This document shows, piece after piece, positions 18,596 through 27,401 of a stretch of DNA of 64,000 bases (positions within the stretch are counted from its first letter, which is position 1; every line of letters starts with the position of its first letter). Below the pieces are notes generated by a model, which saw only the letters and a list, made by a program, of their open reading frames with translations, was not told the DNA's origin and ran no database searches. Made by a program: the position numbers and the translations under genes. Origin of the DNA: JBDWFY01 sp965275915 (GTDB lineage Bacteria; Pseudomonadota; Alphaproteobacteria; Rhizobiales; Stappiaceae); assembly GCA_965275915.1 (NCBI GenBank), contig CBDHYI010000007.1, positions 310,001 through 374,000 of the forward strand, read 5' to 3'.

Positions 18596-20239
18596 ATGGC
18601 TGCCAAAGACGTAAAATTTTCGTCCGACGCCCGCGAAAAAATGCTTAGAGGCGTTGATGTTCTTGCAAACGCCGTAAAAGTCACACTTGGCCCGAAAGGC
18701 CGTAACGTTGTCATCGACAAAGCCTTCGGTGCACCACGCATCACGAAGGACGGCGTCACCGTTGCCAAAGAAGTCGAACTGGACGACAAGTTCGAAAACA
18801 TGGGCGCCCAGATGGTGCGCGAAGTGGCTTCCAAGACCAACGATATTGCCGGTGACGGCACCACAACCGCAACCGTTCTTGCTCAGGCTATCGTTAAGGA
18901 AGGCGCCAAATACGTCGCAGCCGGCATGAACCCGATGGATCTGAAGCGGGGTGTTGATATTGCGACGGCTGCTGTTGTTGCCGATCTTGAAAAACAATCC
19001 AAAAAAATCTCTTCTTCCGAGGAAGTTGCACAGGTCGGCACGATCTCCGCAAACGGCGACAAGCAGATCGGCGCCGATATTGCAGACGCCATGCAGCGCG
19101 TCGGCAACGAAGGCGTCATCACGGTTGAAGAAGCCAAGTCTCTGGAATCCGACCTTGAAGTCGTTGAAGGCATGCAGTTCGACCGCGGTTACCTGTCTCC
19201 TTACTTCGTAACCAATGCCGAAAAAATGCAGGCTGAACTGGAAAAGCCTTATATTCTTCTGCACGAGAAGAAGCTTTCCAACCTGCAGGCAATGCTGCCG
19301 ATCCTGGAATCGGTCGTTCAGTCCTCCCGCCCGCTGATCATCATCGCAGAAGACGTTGAAGGCGAAGCATTGGCAACTCTGGTTGTCAACAAGCTGCGCG
19401 GTGGCCTGAAAATCGCTGCCGTTAAAGCGCCTGGCTTCGGCGATCGCCGCAAGGCAATGCTGGAAGACATCGCGATCCTGACGGGCGGTACCGTCATTTC
19501 CGAAGATCTCGGCATCAAGCTGGAAAATGTTTCGCTTGACATGCTCGGCACTGCCGAAAAGGTTGAGATCACCAAGGAAAACACCACCATCATCGATGGT
19601 GCAGGCTCCAAGGATGATATCCAGGGCCGCGTTACTCAGATCAAAGCCCAGATCGAGGAAACGACATCTGACTACGATCGCGAAAAGCTTCAGGAGCGTC
19701 TTGCTAAACTCGCCGGCGGCGTGGCCGTTCTGCGTGTTGGCGGTGCAACCGAAGTTGAAGTGAAAGAGAAGAAGGACCGCGTCGACGATGCTCTGAACGC
19801 AACCCGTGCGGCGGTTGAAGAAGGCATTGTAACCGGCGGCGGTACTGCACTGCTGCGGGCGAAGAAGGCTGTAGAAGCCGTTTCTTCCGACAATTCCGAT
19901 ATCAAAGCCGGTATCAACATTGTCCTGCGTGCTCTTGAAGCTCCTCTTCGTCAGATCGTCGAAAATTCCGGTGTTGAAGGCTCGATCGTTGTTGGCAAAC
20001 TGTCCGAAAGCGATGACAAAATCGGCTTCGACGCACAGACCGAAGCCTATGTCGACATGGTTGACGCCGGTATCATCGATCCGACCAAAGTCGTCCGCGC
20101 GGCAATTCAGGACGCAGCATCCGTTGCCGGTCTCCTGATCACCACCGAAGCAATGGTCGCAGAGCTTCCCAAGCCTGAAGCGGCAGCACCTGCGATGCCC
20201 GGCGGCGGCATGGGCGGCATGGGCGGCATGGACTTCTAA
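18596..20239 (+). CDS. groEL: Chaperonin GroEL (Cpn60)
   Basis: 547 residues, full length, forming the double-ring folding cage with GroES. The nucleotide-binding motif GDGTTTATVLAQ and the flexible C-terminal Gly/Met tail (GGMGGMGGMDF) are present. Start ATG follows AAGGAG. The codon use is strongly biased towards preferred codons, as expected for a highly expressed gene. An intrinsic terminator lies 30 bases after the stop. Confidence 0.99.
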   Translation: MAAKDVKFSSDAREKMLRGVDVLANAVKVTLGPKGRNVVIDKAFGAPRITKDGVTVAKEVELDDKFENMGAQMVREVASKTNDIAGDGTTTATVLAQAIVKEGAKYVAAGMNPMDLKRGVDIATAAVVADLEKQSKKISSSEEVAQVGTISANGDKQIGADIADAMQRVGNEGVITVEEAKSLESDLEVVEGMQFDRGYLSPYFVTNAEKMQAELEKPYILLHEKKLSNLQAMLPILESVVQSSRPLIIIAEDVEGEALATLVVNKLRGGLKIAAVKAPGFGDRRKAMLEDIAILTGGTVISEDLGIKLENVSLDMLGTAEKVEITKENTTIIDGAGSKDDIQGRVTQIKAQIEETTSDYDREKLQERLAKLAGGVAVLRVGGATEVEVKEKKDRVDDALNATRAAVEEGIVTGGGTALLRAKKAVEAVSSDNSDIKAGINIVLRALEAPLRQIVENSGVEGSIVVGKLSESDDKIGFDAQTEAYVDMVDAGIIDPTKVVRAAIQDAASVAGLLITTEAMVAELPKPEAAAPAMPGGGMGGMGGMDF

Positions 20240-20264
20240 TCAGTCCTGCCCTGCCGGTTGTATT

Positions 20265-20290
20265 AAAGGGCGGCCTCAGGCCGCCCTTTT
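20265..20290 (+). terminator. Intrinsic terminator of groESL
   Basis: Stem GGGCGGCC (20268-20275) with GGCCGCCC (20279-20286), loop TCA, followed by TTTTCTTTT. Confidence 0.93.
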
Positions 20291-20367
20291 CTTTTGAGTG
20301 AACACTCAACGTGTTACTGTGAATACACTCGCCATTTCCGCCGGTGCGGTAGCAAAGAAAGAGAGTG

Positions 20368-20580
20368 ATGAAAGATTCAACCGAAGATCGCATCGACAGA
20401 CTGGAAATCGAGCTGGCGCACGCCAATCTCACGATCGATGAGCTTAACAGCGTCGTGACCGATCAGGCCGGGCTGATCGACAGATTGACCCGGAAGATAA
20501 AACACCTCGAAGATCAGATTGGCGCACTTGAGGATCGTGTTGCCGATCCGGATCGGGTTGAAAAGCCACCCCATTATTGA
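20368..20580 (+). CDS. slyX: SlyX family protein
   Basis: 70 residues from ATG 20368 (a GTG lies directly before it). The protein is one long helix with heptad spacing (IDRLEIELAHANLTIDEL) and ends in the family signature PPHY. SlyX proteins form small coiled-coil oligomers; their cellular role is unknown. It is separated from groEL by a terminator. Confidence 0.9.
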   Translation: MKDSTEDRIDRLEIELAHANLTIDELNSVVTDQAGLIDRLTRKIKHLEDQIGALEDRVADPDRVEKPPHY

Positions 20581-20693
20581 GATTTCCGGGGTCGCCATTC
20601 GCATGACGCTCCGGTCTTTGTGATGTGATCTGATTGGCCGGTGAACGGCGTATCCGCTACATTTGGGGCATCTGCAACAAGGGTGGAATATCT

Positions 20694-21371
20694 ATGCCAG
20701 CATTTCCCAATACCGCTGCTTCCAGATCCAACCGGCCGGCTGCGACACCAAGACGCCGCTGCATAACAGCATTGGCGAGTGCAATAGCGCTGGCCACGCT
20801 GTCCTCTGCACCGGCTCTCGCCGCTTCGGACACAGCGATATTCGCAGGTGGGTGTTTCTGGTGCGTGGAATCGGATTTTGAGAAGGTCGACGGCGTTATT
20901 TCAGCGGTATCCGGCTACACAGGCGGGCACACCGCAGACGTCACTTATAAAAAGGTGACAGCGGGCGGAACCGGTCATCGGGAAGCGGTAAAAATAACCT
21001 TCGACCCCAATGTTGTCTCCTATGCAACGCTGCTTGACATTTTCTGGCGCAGCGTCAATCCAACCGATGCCGGCGGACAGTTCTGCGATCGGGGCGAAAG
21101 TTATTCCACTGCGATCTTTGCCACCACCAAGCAACAGGCGAAAATCGCGGCGCGATCAAAAGAGCGGATTGATGCCAGCGGAACCCTGAAGGGCCCGATC
21201 GTAACACCGATTGAAACCGCCGGCACATTCTATGACGCGGAAGACTATCATCAGGACTATTACAAAAAGAACCCGCTGCGGTACAAGTTCTACCGGTATC
21301 GATGCGGTCGAGATCAGGAAGTCCGGGCCCTTTGGGGCAAGGAAGCACATGCAGGCATTCCAACGCACTGA
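20694..21371 (+). CDS. msrA: Peptide-methionine (S)-S-oxide reductase, exported form
   Basis: Repairs oxidised methionine. 225 residues from ATG 20694, chosen because it precedes an Arg-rich signal peptide ending near APALAA; this places the enzyme in the periplasm. The catalytic motif is GGCFWC, and GYTGG and YHQDYY are conserved. A further Cys (FCDRGESYST region) and one near the C-terminus (YRCGRDQE) may be recycling cysteines. No msrB is adjacent. Confidence 0.93.
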   Translation: MPAFPNTAASRSNRPAATPRRRCITALASAIALATLSSAPALAASDTAIFAGGCFWCVESDFEKVDGVISAVSGYTGGHTADVTYKKVTAGGTGHREAVKITFDPNVVSYATLLDIFWRSVNPTDAGGQFCDRGESYSTAIFATTKQQAKIAARSKERIDASGTLKGPIVTPIETAGTFYDAEDYHQDYYKKNPLRYKFYRYRCGRDQEVRALWGKEAHAGIPTH

Positions 21372-21393
21372 GTTTCGACAACCGATCAAAAGC

Positions 21394-21434
21394 AGAGCGC
21401 ATTATGTAACCTAAGGTTTATAATGATGCGCTCT
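21394..21434 (+). terminator. Hairpin after msrA, probable terminator
   Basis: AGAGCGCAT and ATGCGCTCT form a 9-bp stem, with an inner TAACC/GGTTT stem, followed by ATATTTTTC. The rest of the 21372-21700 gap is AT-rich and holds no gene I can support; it should include the promoter of the radical SAM gene. Confidence 0.6.
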
Positions 21435-21700
21435 ATATTTTTCTGGTACCCATAGAATTCAACCCAGAACTTTATATTTTGAGCAATTAAATTATCAACA
21501 GACTGTCAGTAAAAATTTTTTCCATATTTCTTTCAAACTCGATATCGACCTTAGAAGCTTAATCCAACAGCAACTTTTTCTCTGGATTGCTTTTTCGTCT
21601 CACATCTTATGATCTGAAATATTTTCAACCCGGTTCCCTTCACACAGTCGGAGTCGTAGACTTGCGCCGACGGGAATCCCGAAAAGGGAGTAGTCGGGAA

Positions 21701-23485
21701 ATGGGACAGGCGGTACGAAGGAAAATTTTCGACTTCATCATGATCAAGCCGACGCATTACGATGATGACGGCTATCCGATCCAGTGGCTGCGCTCGGCCA
21801 TTCCTTCAAACACTCTTGCCTGCCTGAACGGGCTGGCAGTCGACAGCAGGAAGCGGGCCGTTCTGGGCCCGGATGTTGATATTCGACTTCATACTTTCGA
21901 TGAGACGAATAAATCGGTTCGCCCCGAACGCATTATCCGATCTATCAAGAAGCATGGCGGAAAAGCACTGATCGCCCTGGTCGGCGTCCAGTCCAATCAA
22001 TTCCCGCGTGCCGTGGATCTTGCCCGAATATTCCGCAAAGAGAACCTTCCGGTCGCCATTGGCGGGTTTCACGTTTCAGGCTGCCTGTCGATGCTGCCGG
22101 AATTACCTAAAGAGTTGGTGAAGGCCCAGGAAGAGGGCATAACGCTTTTTGCAGGAGAAGCGGAAGACAACCGTCTCGATCAGATTCTGCAGGATGCATA
22201 CCGGGATGAACTCAAGCCGCTTTACAATTTCATGAAAGATCTTCCGGGGCTACAGGGAGAACCGACACCAATCCTGCCGCCTAAGCATATCCAGTTCACC
22301 GCCGGATCGCATTCAAGTTTCGATCTTGGCCGGGGCTGCCCCTATCAATGCTCGTTCTGCACCATTATCAATGTGCAGGGTCGAAAAAGCCGGTTTCGAA
22401 ATGCCGATGACCTTGAAAAGATCATCCGCGAAAATCATGAGCAGGGAATCAATCGGTTTTTCATCACCGATGACAATTTCGCTCGGAACCGGGACTGGGA
22501 GTCGTTTTTCGATCGCCTGATCGACCTCAGAGAAAATCACGAGTTAGACATCAAATTCATCATTCAGGTCGATACCTTATGTCACCGCATTAAGAACTTC
22601 GTTGAGAAGGCAACACGCGCCGGCGTCAACCGGGTGTTTATCGGACTTGAGAACATCAATCCCGATAATCTGCTGGCAGCGAAGAAACGCCAGAACAAGA
22701 TTACCGAATATCGTGCGATGATCCAGAAATGGCGTGATCACGGTGCAACGACATACGCCGGATATATTATCGGGTTTCCCGGCGATACCAAAGAATCGGT
22801 CTTGCGCGATGTTGACATCATCAAACGGGAGCTGCCGCTCGATCTCCTGGAATTCTTTTATCTGACACCCCTTCCCGGTTCGGAAGACCATCTCAATCTG
22901 CACAAGGCAGGTGCCTGGATGGACCCGGACCTCAACAAGTATGACCTCAACCATCGCGTCAGCCATCATCCCAAAATGACGGATGAAGAATGGGAAGAGA
23001 CATATCGCGCGGCCTGGCACAGCTATTACAGTCCGGACCATGTTCGCACGGTGCTCAAACGCGCCGCCGCCCACAAACGCGGCCGACCCGGAAACAAGCT
23101 GTTCCTGATGATGTGGTTCTATCTGATGGTGGCCTATGAAGGCGTCCATCCTCTTGAAGGCGGCTATTTCAGGCGCAAGGTACGCCGGGACCGCCGCGCG
23201 GGATTGCCCCTTGAAAGTCCGATCACGTTCTATCCCAGATATGTCGGCGACATTGTTAAGCGCCACATCAACTACGGACTCGCTCTGGCGCGGTACTACC
23301 GGATTTACCGTGAAGTAAAAAAAGCGCCGAACCGCTTCGATTATGTCGATGTCGCAACAACGCCGGTTCATTCGGACGAAACGAACTCCCTGGATATGTT
23401 CCAGCAGACGACCGGCGGAACCAAGGCTGTTTCCCATATCCGGAAAGTCGAAAAGCTGAAAGCGACGGCCCGCGCTGTCGGATAA
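21701..23485 (+). CDS. Radical SAM protein with N-terminal B12-binding-like domain
   Basis: 594 residues from ATG 21701, preceded by GGGAG; the frame stays open 38 codons upstream, but that part is not protein-like. Residues about 10-190 look like the Rossmann-type domain of B12-dependent radical SAM enzymes (LVGVQSNQFP, IGGFHVSG), without an obvious cobalamin His motif. The cluster motif is Cys213-x3-Cys217-x2-Cys220 (GCPYQCSFC). The C-terminal part beyond about 450 is basic and may contact membrane lipid or nucleic acid. Its substrate cannot be inferred; no partner gene is adjacent. Confidence 0.85.
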   Translation: MGQAVRRKIFDFIMIKPTHYDDDGYPIQWLRSAIPSNTLACLNGLAVDSRKRAVLGPDVDIRLHTFDETNKSVRPERIIRSIKKHGGKALIALVGVQSNQFPRAVDLARIFRKENLPVAIGGFHVSGCLSMLPELPKELVKAQEEGITLFAGEAEDNRLDQILQDAYRDELKPLYNFMKDLPGLQGEPTPILPPKHIQFTAGSHSSFDLGRGCPYQCSFCTIINVQGRKSRFRNADDLEKIIRENHEQGINRFFITDDNFARNRDWESFFDRLIDLRENHELDIKFIIQVDTLCHRIKNFVEKATRAGVNRVFIGLENINPDNLLAAKKRQNKITEYRAMIQKWRDHGATTYAGYIIGFPGDTKESVLRDVDIIKRELPLDLLEFFYLTPLPGSEDHLNLHKAGAWMDPDLNKYDLNHRVSHHPKMTDEEWEETYRAAWHSYYSPDHVRTVLKRAAAHKRGRPGNKLFLMMWFYLMVAYEGVHPLEGGYFRRKVRRDRRAGLPLESPITFYPRYVGDIVKRHINYGLALARYYRIYREVKKAPNRFDYVDVATTPVHSDETNSLDMFQQTTGGTKAVSHIRKVEKLKATARAVG

Positions 23486-23580
23486 TCACCCGCAACTGCC
23501 AAATCTCTGCCCGATTGTTGCGTTTGATAGCGTCTATGCAACTTTTCATTGAACCATGTGCATAGACAATTTTTAGGAAA

Positions 23581-24081
23581 ATGACGTCATACACTATCCG
23601 TGCGATGGAACCGGCCGACTGGGATGCAATCGCCGCGATCATGGGCCAGGATAAGGTGATCGCCGGAACCCTGCGCCTGCCGTTTCAATCCAAGGCAAAC
23701 CTTCACAAACTTCTCGAACGCCGTCAGAACCAAGGCGTCAACATTGTCGCCTGCAAGGGCGATGCTGTTCTTGGTTGCGCGTCCATGTGGCGCATGGACG
23801 GCAGAATGAGCCATTCGGGCCAGCTCATCCTGTTCGTGGATGAAAACCATCACGGCAGAGGTGTCGGTAAAGCCCTTATGGTCGCTCTGATTGAGACGGC
23901 CGACAACTGGTGGGGGCTACAGCGGCTGGAGCTGACCGTGAATATCGATAACGCGCCGGCGATCGCGCTTTATGAGAAGTTCGGCTTTGAAATCGAAGGT
24001 ACGGCGCGGCGATCGGTCCTGAGAAACGGCGCGTATGTCGACAGCCACTGGATGGCCCGTTTGAATTTTCCGAGCACTTAG
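23581..24081 (+). CDS. GNAT-family N-acetyltransferase
   Basis: 166 residues with one GNAT fold. The acetyl-CoA loop is at HHGRGVGKALM, and the beta5-alpha4 part reads LTVNIDNAPAIALYEKFGF, with the ending EGTARR close to the ribosomal-protein/amino-acid acetyltransferase subgroup (RimJ/SpeG-like). The acceptor is unknown. A short AT-rich promoter region separates it from the radical SAM gene. Confidence 0.88.
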   Translation: MTSYTIRAMEPADWDAIAAIMGQDKVIAGTLRLPFQSKANLHKLLERRQNQGVNIVACKGDAVLGCASMWRMDGRMSHSGQLILFVDENHHGRGVGKALMVALIETADNWWGLQRLELTVNIDNAPAIALYEKFGFEIEGTARRSVLRNGAYVDSHWMARLNFPST

Positions 24082-24128
24082 AGCATCTGGCGAGTGCGCT
24101 CAATCGAAAAACGCCGTAAGCTGAAATC

Positions 24129-25376
24129 TCAGTCAAAGACCTGACCGTGCTCGTACCGCTCGTCATGTCCGGCCGCCTCGGTCAGGGCCGCGACATTTGT
24201 TTTGGTGAAGAAGCCGTCGAACTTCTTGCATCGCTCGATATATTCGGTGATCAGCAAGGTATGCTTTGAATGTTTTGAAAAGATCTGCTTCAGATCCGGT
24301 GAATCCTTGCACTCCCCAACCACATGGGCCAGAAACGGCACGCCCTGTTCCTGCAGGATGCCAACCACATAATCGACATTCTTCTGTCCCGTCGGGTGAT
24401 CGCCGTCCTCGACTTCCACAGCCATATGGTGCATCCGGCGGCCATAGTTGCGAACGAAATCCTCTGTCGGCATCGGCAGTCCTTCGAAGGAATTCACAAA
24501 GGACGGCGTGTTGTTCGCGGTGAATACTTTCGCCGGTGAGACCTTGTCGTCCGTGACTTTCGGACATCGGGTCACGTTGGTCGAAGAATTCATGTCGGAG
24601 ATGTTGTACGCACCCCAGAAATAGTAAGGCACCATGGTCAGAAATTCGAGGATCGCATCCTCGCGCTCGCCGGACAGAATGCGGGTGGCCATATGATCAA
24701 AGCCGAGCATCAGCGCGTCTAAACCCTGTTGCCTGGAGAGCTTACCGGCGGCAGCAAGCTGTTCCCGGTCTTCGTCGAGCAATTCGAACCGGCTCCCCAG
24801 TCCAAGGGAATCAGGATCGCGGAAGTTACCGGATGTGTAGCCAACACGATTGCCCGTAAAGTCTGAAACCGTCGTAAACAATAGCCCCTCACAGGTGTAG
24901 AGCGGGTTCACAGTCTCGCCGGGATATTCAAACCGTATGTTTTGAGCTTCCAGAGTTTCTCTGAGCGCTCCGAGATTATCGCAGGCAAACACCTCGCCGA
25001 TATAGCGGGTGTTGGGTTTGGGGCGGGATAACGGATAAAGGGCATTGAGACGCCGGACATAATCCTCATAGGCAGGCGAGAGCGGCTCAAGCACAACCAG
25101 CACCGGAAAGTCCGGTTTGTTCAGCAAGACATGCTGCCTGTGGGTTTTTCCCAGATAGCTCGAATGATACCGGTAGGGTGTCATACGATGGAATTCCGCC
25201 ATTGTGGCCACACCATCGCCGCTTTCGACCTGAACCAGTATGGCCTGCATAGTGCCGACCAGATTCTCCACACCGGATTGCTGACGACGCGCGTAGATTT
25301 TGCTCAGATAGTCTTCAAAAAAATCCGAATTCTTCTTGTCGCCCTGCGGCTCGTAATTGAGGTAATCGAATGTCAT
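24129..25376 (-). CDS. Two-domain VOC protein resembling 4-hydroxyphenylpyruvate dioxygenase
   Basis: 415 residues. The C-terminal half resembles HPPD: GFDHMATRI (His228), MHHMAVEVED (His316/His317), LLITEYIER (Glu378) and the closing FFTKTNVAALTEA, which parallels the gating helix of HPPD. This gives a plausible two-His-one-Glu iron site. The N-terminal half is less like HPPD and the segment before His317 is unusual. No tyrosine or homogentisate genes are nearby. It is probably an Fe(II) dioxygenase or related VOC enzyme of unknown substrate; true HPPD activity is not established. Confidence 0.7.
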   Translation of the reverse strand: MTFDYLNYEPQGDKKNSDFFEDYLSKIYARRQQSGVENLVGTMQAILVQVESGDGVATMAEFHRMTPYRYHSSYLGKTHRQHVLLNKPDFPVLVVLEPLSPAYEDYVRRLNALYPLSRPKPNTRYIGEVFACDNLGALRETLEAQNIRFEYPGETVNPLYTCEGLLFTTVSDFTGNRVGYTSGNFRDPDSLGLGSRFELLDEDREQLAAAGKLSRQQGLDALMLGFDHMATRILSGEREDAILEFLTMVPYYFWGAYNISDMNSSTNVTRCPKVTDDKVSPAKVFTANNTPSFVNSFEGLPMPTEDFVRNYGRRMHHMAVEVEDGDHPTGQKNVDYVVGILQEQGVPFLAHVVGECKDSPDLKQIFSKHSKHTLLITEYIERCKKFDGFFTKTNVAALTEAAGHDERYEHGQVFD

Positions 25377-25516
25377 TTTCCGCCGTCCCCATGTAACGCA
25401 ATGCCTTCAAACACTGGCAAAAGAACAAGTACTTATTGTATCGAATGGAGGCGCACCGACAAGGAATGGTTCTCGTCAAAAACTGTGCAGACAGTTTCAA
25501 CCAGGAAATTTCCCAC

Positions 25517-25888
25517 ATGAACCGCACCGACTTCGACGCCTTCTGCCAAACCCTGAAAGGCGTCACCAATGTTGAACAATGGGGAGGTGCGTCGGTCTGG
25601 AAAGTCGGCGGCAAGATTTTCGCAATCTGCTCGCACTGGGGTCCTGGCGGGCACGACAAGATCAGCTTCAAATGCAGCGATCTCTCTTACGTGATGCTCT
25701 GCGAGCAACCCGGCATCATTCCCGCACCCTATCTTGCCCGCGCAAAGTGGGTGCAGGTGGAAACGCCGAACGCTCTGACGGATGAAGAAATCCAAACCTA
25801 TATCAAAGGCGCACATGCCCTGATTGCACAAAAGCTGACGAAAAAGCAGAGACACGATCTGGGGCTTGGTCAGAGCATGGATCCTTAA
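25517..25888 (+). CDS. MmcQ/YjbR family protein
   Basis: 123 residues from ATG 25517 (MNRTDFDAF). The family pattern is visible: early EQWGG, WKVGGKIFAI, the ISFKCSD strand and the YLARAKWVQVE segment, ending in a helical SYELI-like region. YjbR proteins have a CyaY-like DNA-binding-type fold; the function is unknown. The open frame extends 27 codons upstream without conservation. It is divergent from the VOC gene. Confidence 0.85.
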   Translation: MNRTDFDAFCQTLKGVTNVEQWGGASVWKVGGKIFAICSHWGPGGHDKISFKCSDLSYVMLCEQPGIIPAPYLARAKWVQVETPNALTDEEIQTYIKGAHALIAQKLTKKQRHDLGLGQSMDP

Positions 25889-25949
25889 GTGCGGTCAGAT
25901 ATCCCACAAAGGATTATCCGTTGACCGGTCCGCCCCATCATGGCATATC

Positions 25950-26117
25950 GGGCGCCTCATCAAGAGAAGGGCTGGCGCCCTCACCAACCTGCCATCCGCG
26001 GCAAGGTGGTTCTCCGAATTCGGGATGTGGCTGAAGTCCGATGTAACCGACTTTGGCAACCGAGCGGGTAATGTGAATGCCAGTCCTCCTCGGCGTGATG
26101 CTGACGGAGGATTTTTT
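25950..26117 (+). promoter_or_regulatory. Structured leader with hairpin over the ribosome site
   Basis: Several stems follow one another: GGGCGCC/GGCGCCC (about 25950-25980), a bulged stem about 25982-26010, CCGAATTCGG, and finally TCCTCC (26084-26089) pairing with GGAGGA (26106-26111), followed by six T. That last hairpin holds the ribosome site of the next gene and also looks like an intrinsic terminator. I recognise no known riboswitch class. It may simply be the terminator of the YjbR gene. Confidence 0.4.
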
Positions 26118-26543
26118 ATGACCGAACACGCCCTGCGTGCGGCCGCGCACGTGATTATTGATACCGACCCGATCCGACCACAGATTCGCGTACCGGTCAC
26201 TGACCTTTCAGGCAATAGATCAGACGGCGTCCTTCCCGCCGCCATGCTTGAGTGTCTGCGACAGCCGGATCTTGCTCAACAGCCGAAAACCGGGCTGCAA
26301 AAAGACCTCCTCTTAATACTTGTCGGTATTCGGATTGGTGTCGCATCGTCTTTTCTTGCCCGTCCGCAGCCTGCCCCATCGCTTTCGCCTGAGGAAAGTG
26401 CCGGCAGATTCGATCAGCTGTTTCGTCTCTGGCAGCAGCTTGGTCCCAGGGTGGTCGATGAGACTCTGTTATCGGAAGCGATTGCACGCTACCCCGAGGC
26501 CGCCCGCGCTCTCAAGTCAACCTTCCGGCGCAGACAGCGCTGA
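26118..26543 (+). CDS. Hypothetical protein
   Basis: 141 residues from ATG 26118, which has a perfect GGAGG eight bases upstream. No family is recognised. The first half is mixed, with a hydrophobic LLLILVGIRIGVASSFL segment (about 66-82); the second half is helical and ends in a basic tail (STFRRRQR). The ribosome site is inside a hairpin. The frame is also open for 84 codons upstream, so coding potential is not certain. The gene is convergent with the thioesterase. Confidence 0.5.
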   Translation: MTEHALRAAAHVIIDTDPIRPQIRVPVTDLSGNRSDGVLPAAMLECLRQPDLAQQPKTGLQKDLLLILVGIRIGVASSFLARPQPAPSLSPEESAGRFDQLFRLWQQLGPRVVDETLLSEAIARYPEAARALKSTFRRRQR

Positions 26544-26559
26544 GGGCAAAGGCCCTTTG

Positions 26560-26961
26560 TCACGAAGCTGCCGCTGTCTCCGACGGGACCGCTTGCGGTC
26601 GTCCATCTTCGTCAACAGCGACAAATGTGAACATGGCATCGGTCACCTTTTCACGCGTCCCGAACCGGTGCCGCAAGACCCAGGCTTCCACGTGGATTTT
26701 CATAGAGGTTCGTCCAACCTTGACCATATCGGTGTAAACGCAGACCACGTCCCCGACCTTGACCGGGCGAATGAATGTCATCGCGTCAATTGCGATGGTA
26801 ACAACCCGCCCCCTCGCCCGTTCACCGGCGGCTATACCCGCCGCGATATCCATCTGCGAGACGACCCAACCGCCGAAAATATCGCCCGCGGCGTTGGTGT
26901 CGGCAGGCATGGCCAGTGTGCGGGTCGTCAAATCACCGTGCGGGGTGTCTTCGCTCATCAT
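26560..26961 (-). CDS. Acyl-CoA thioesterase, YciA type
   Basis: A single hot-dog domain of 133 residues that hydrolyses acyl-CoA esters. The family motif is clear: DTNAAGDIFGGWVVSQMD, with the catalytic Asp in the N-terminal part, then the VVTIAIDAMTF and VGRTSMKIHVE strands. Substrate range in this family is broad. It stands alone after the NsrR-linked cluster on the same strand. Confidence 0.92.
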   Translation of the reverse strand: MMSEDTPHGDLTTRTLAMPADTNAAGDIFGGWVVSQMDIAAGIAAGERARGRVVTIAIDAMTFIRPVKVGDVVCVYTDMVKVGRTSMKIHVEAWVLRHRFGTREKVTDAMFTFVAVDEDGRPQAVPSETAAAS

Positions 26962-27031
26962 AGAGGTCCTGTTGCCGTTTGTATCAACGGGACCATTCGA
27001 TCACGCCAGCCGCGCGCAGTAAAGGGACCGG

Positions 27032-27130
27032 TCAGATCAGAAAAGCAAGAACAGCCCAGATCCAAAGCGGCATCGGCACAGCGACCCAGATCAGAAAAAC
27101 CGGCAGAATGCGACCGTTGAGAAAAGACAT
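27032..27130 (-). CDS. Tiny membrane protein, 32 residues
   Basis: ATG at 27130 and TGA at 27032-27034 give 32 residues, nearly all one hydrophobic helix rich in Trp, Pro and Leu (starts MSFLNGRILPVFLIWV). AGGAAG lies about 11 bases before the ATG. It follows the 76-residue membrane protein and the haemoglobin gene on the same strand with a 17-base gap, so it is probably the last gene of the NsrR-controlled operon. Gene-sized support is modest because it is so short. Confidence 0.55.
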   Translation of the reverse strand: MSFLNGRILPVFLIWVAVPMPLWIWAVLAFLI

Positions 27131-27147
27131 AGTCACGGGTTCACTTC

Positions 27148-27378
27148 CTAAAAAAGGCCAAAGAGTCCGGAGAATTCGGCAAGGGAAAGAAGAATTACAG
27201 CCGCCGTTCCGACGCAGGTCGCGAGGCGCGCATGGCCGACAAGCCGGCGACCAATCGCATCGGTGAAGGCTCGAGGCATTGAATAGGCTTCACGGTACAT
27301 GCTGCCCAGTAGTGTCAAAAACAGCACAAACCAGACAACAGCCAGCAATTCAGCGATCAGTACGATTGTCGGCAACAT
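27148..27378 (-). CDS. Small two-helix membrane protein
   Basis: 76 residues from ATG 27378 (MLPTIVLIAELLAVVW), preceded by a GAGG site. Two hydrophobic helices, about 3-23 and 50-70, are joined by a basic loop. No family is recognised. It begins 23 bases after the truncated haemoglobin gene, so it probably belongs to the same transcript and may act in nitric oxide or oxygen handling at the membrane. Confidence 0.7.
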   Translation of the reverse strand: MLPTIVLIAELLAVVWFVLFLTLLGSMYREAYSMPRAFTDAIGRRLVGHARLATCVGTAAVILLSLAEFSGLFGLF

Positions 27379-27401
27379 GGTCAACCTCGCGAATGTGTCG
27401 T

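Noticed and set aside
22577..23437. Minus-strand frame across the radical SAM gene
   Set aside because: Antisense to the conserved gene with no domain.
25889..26117. Known riboswitch (cobalamin, TPP, SAM-II)
   Set aside because: None of the conserved cores of these classes can be found on either strand.
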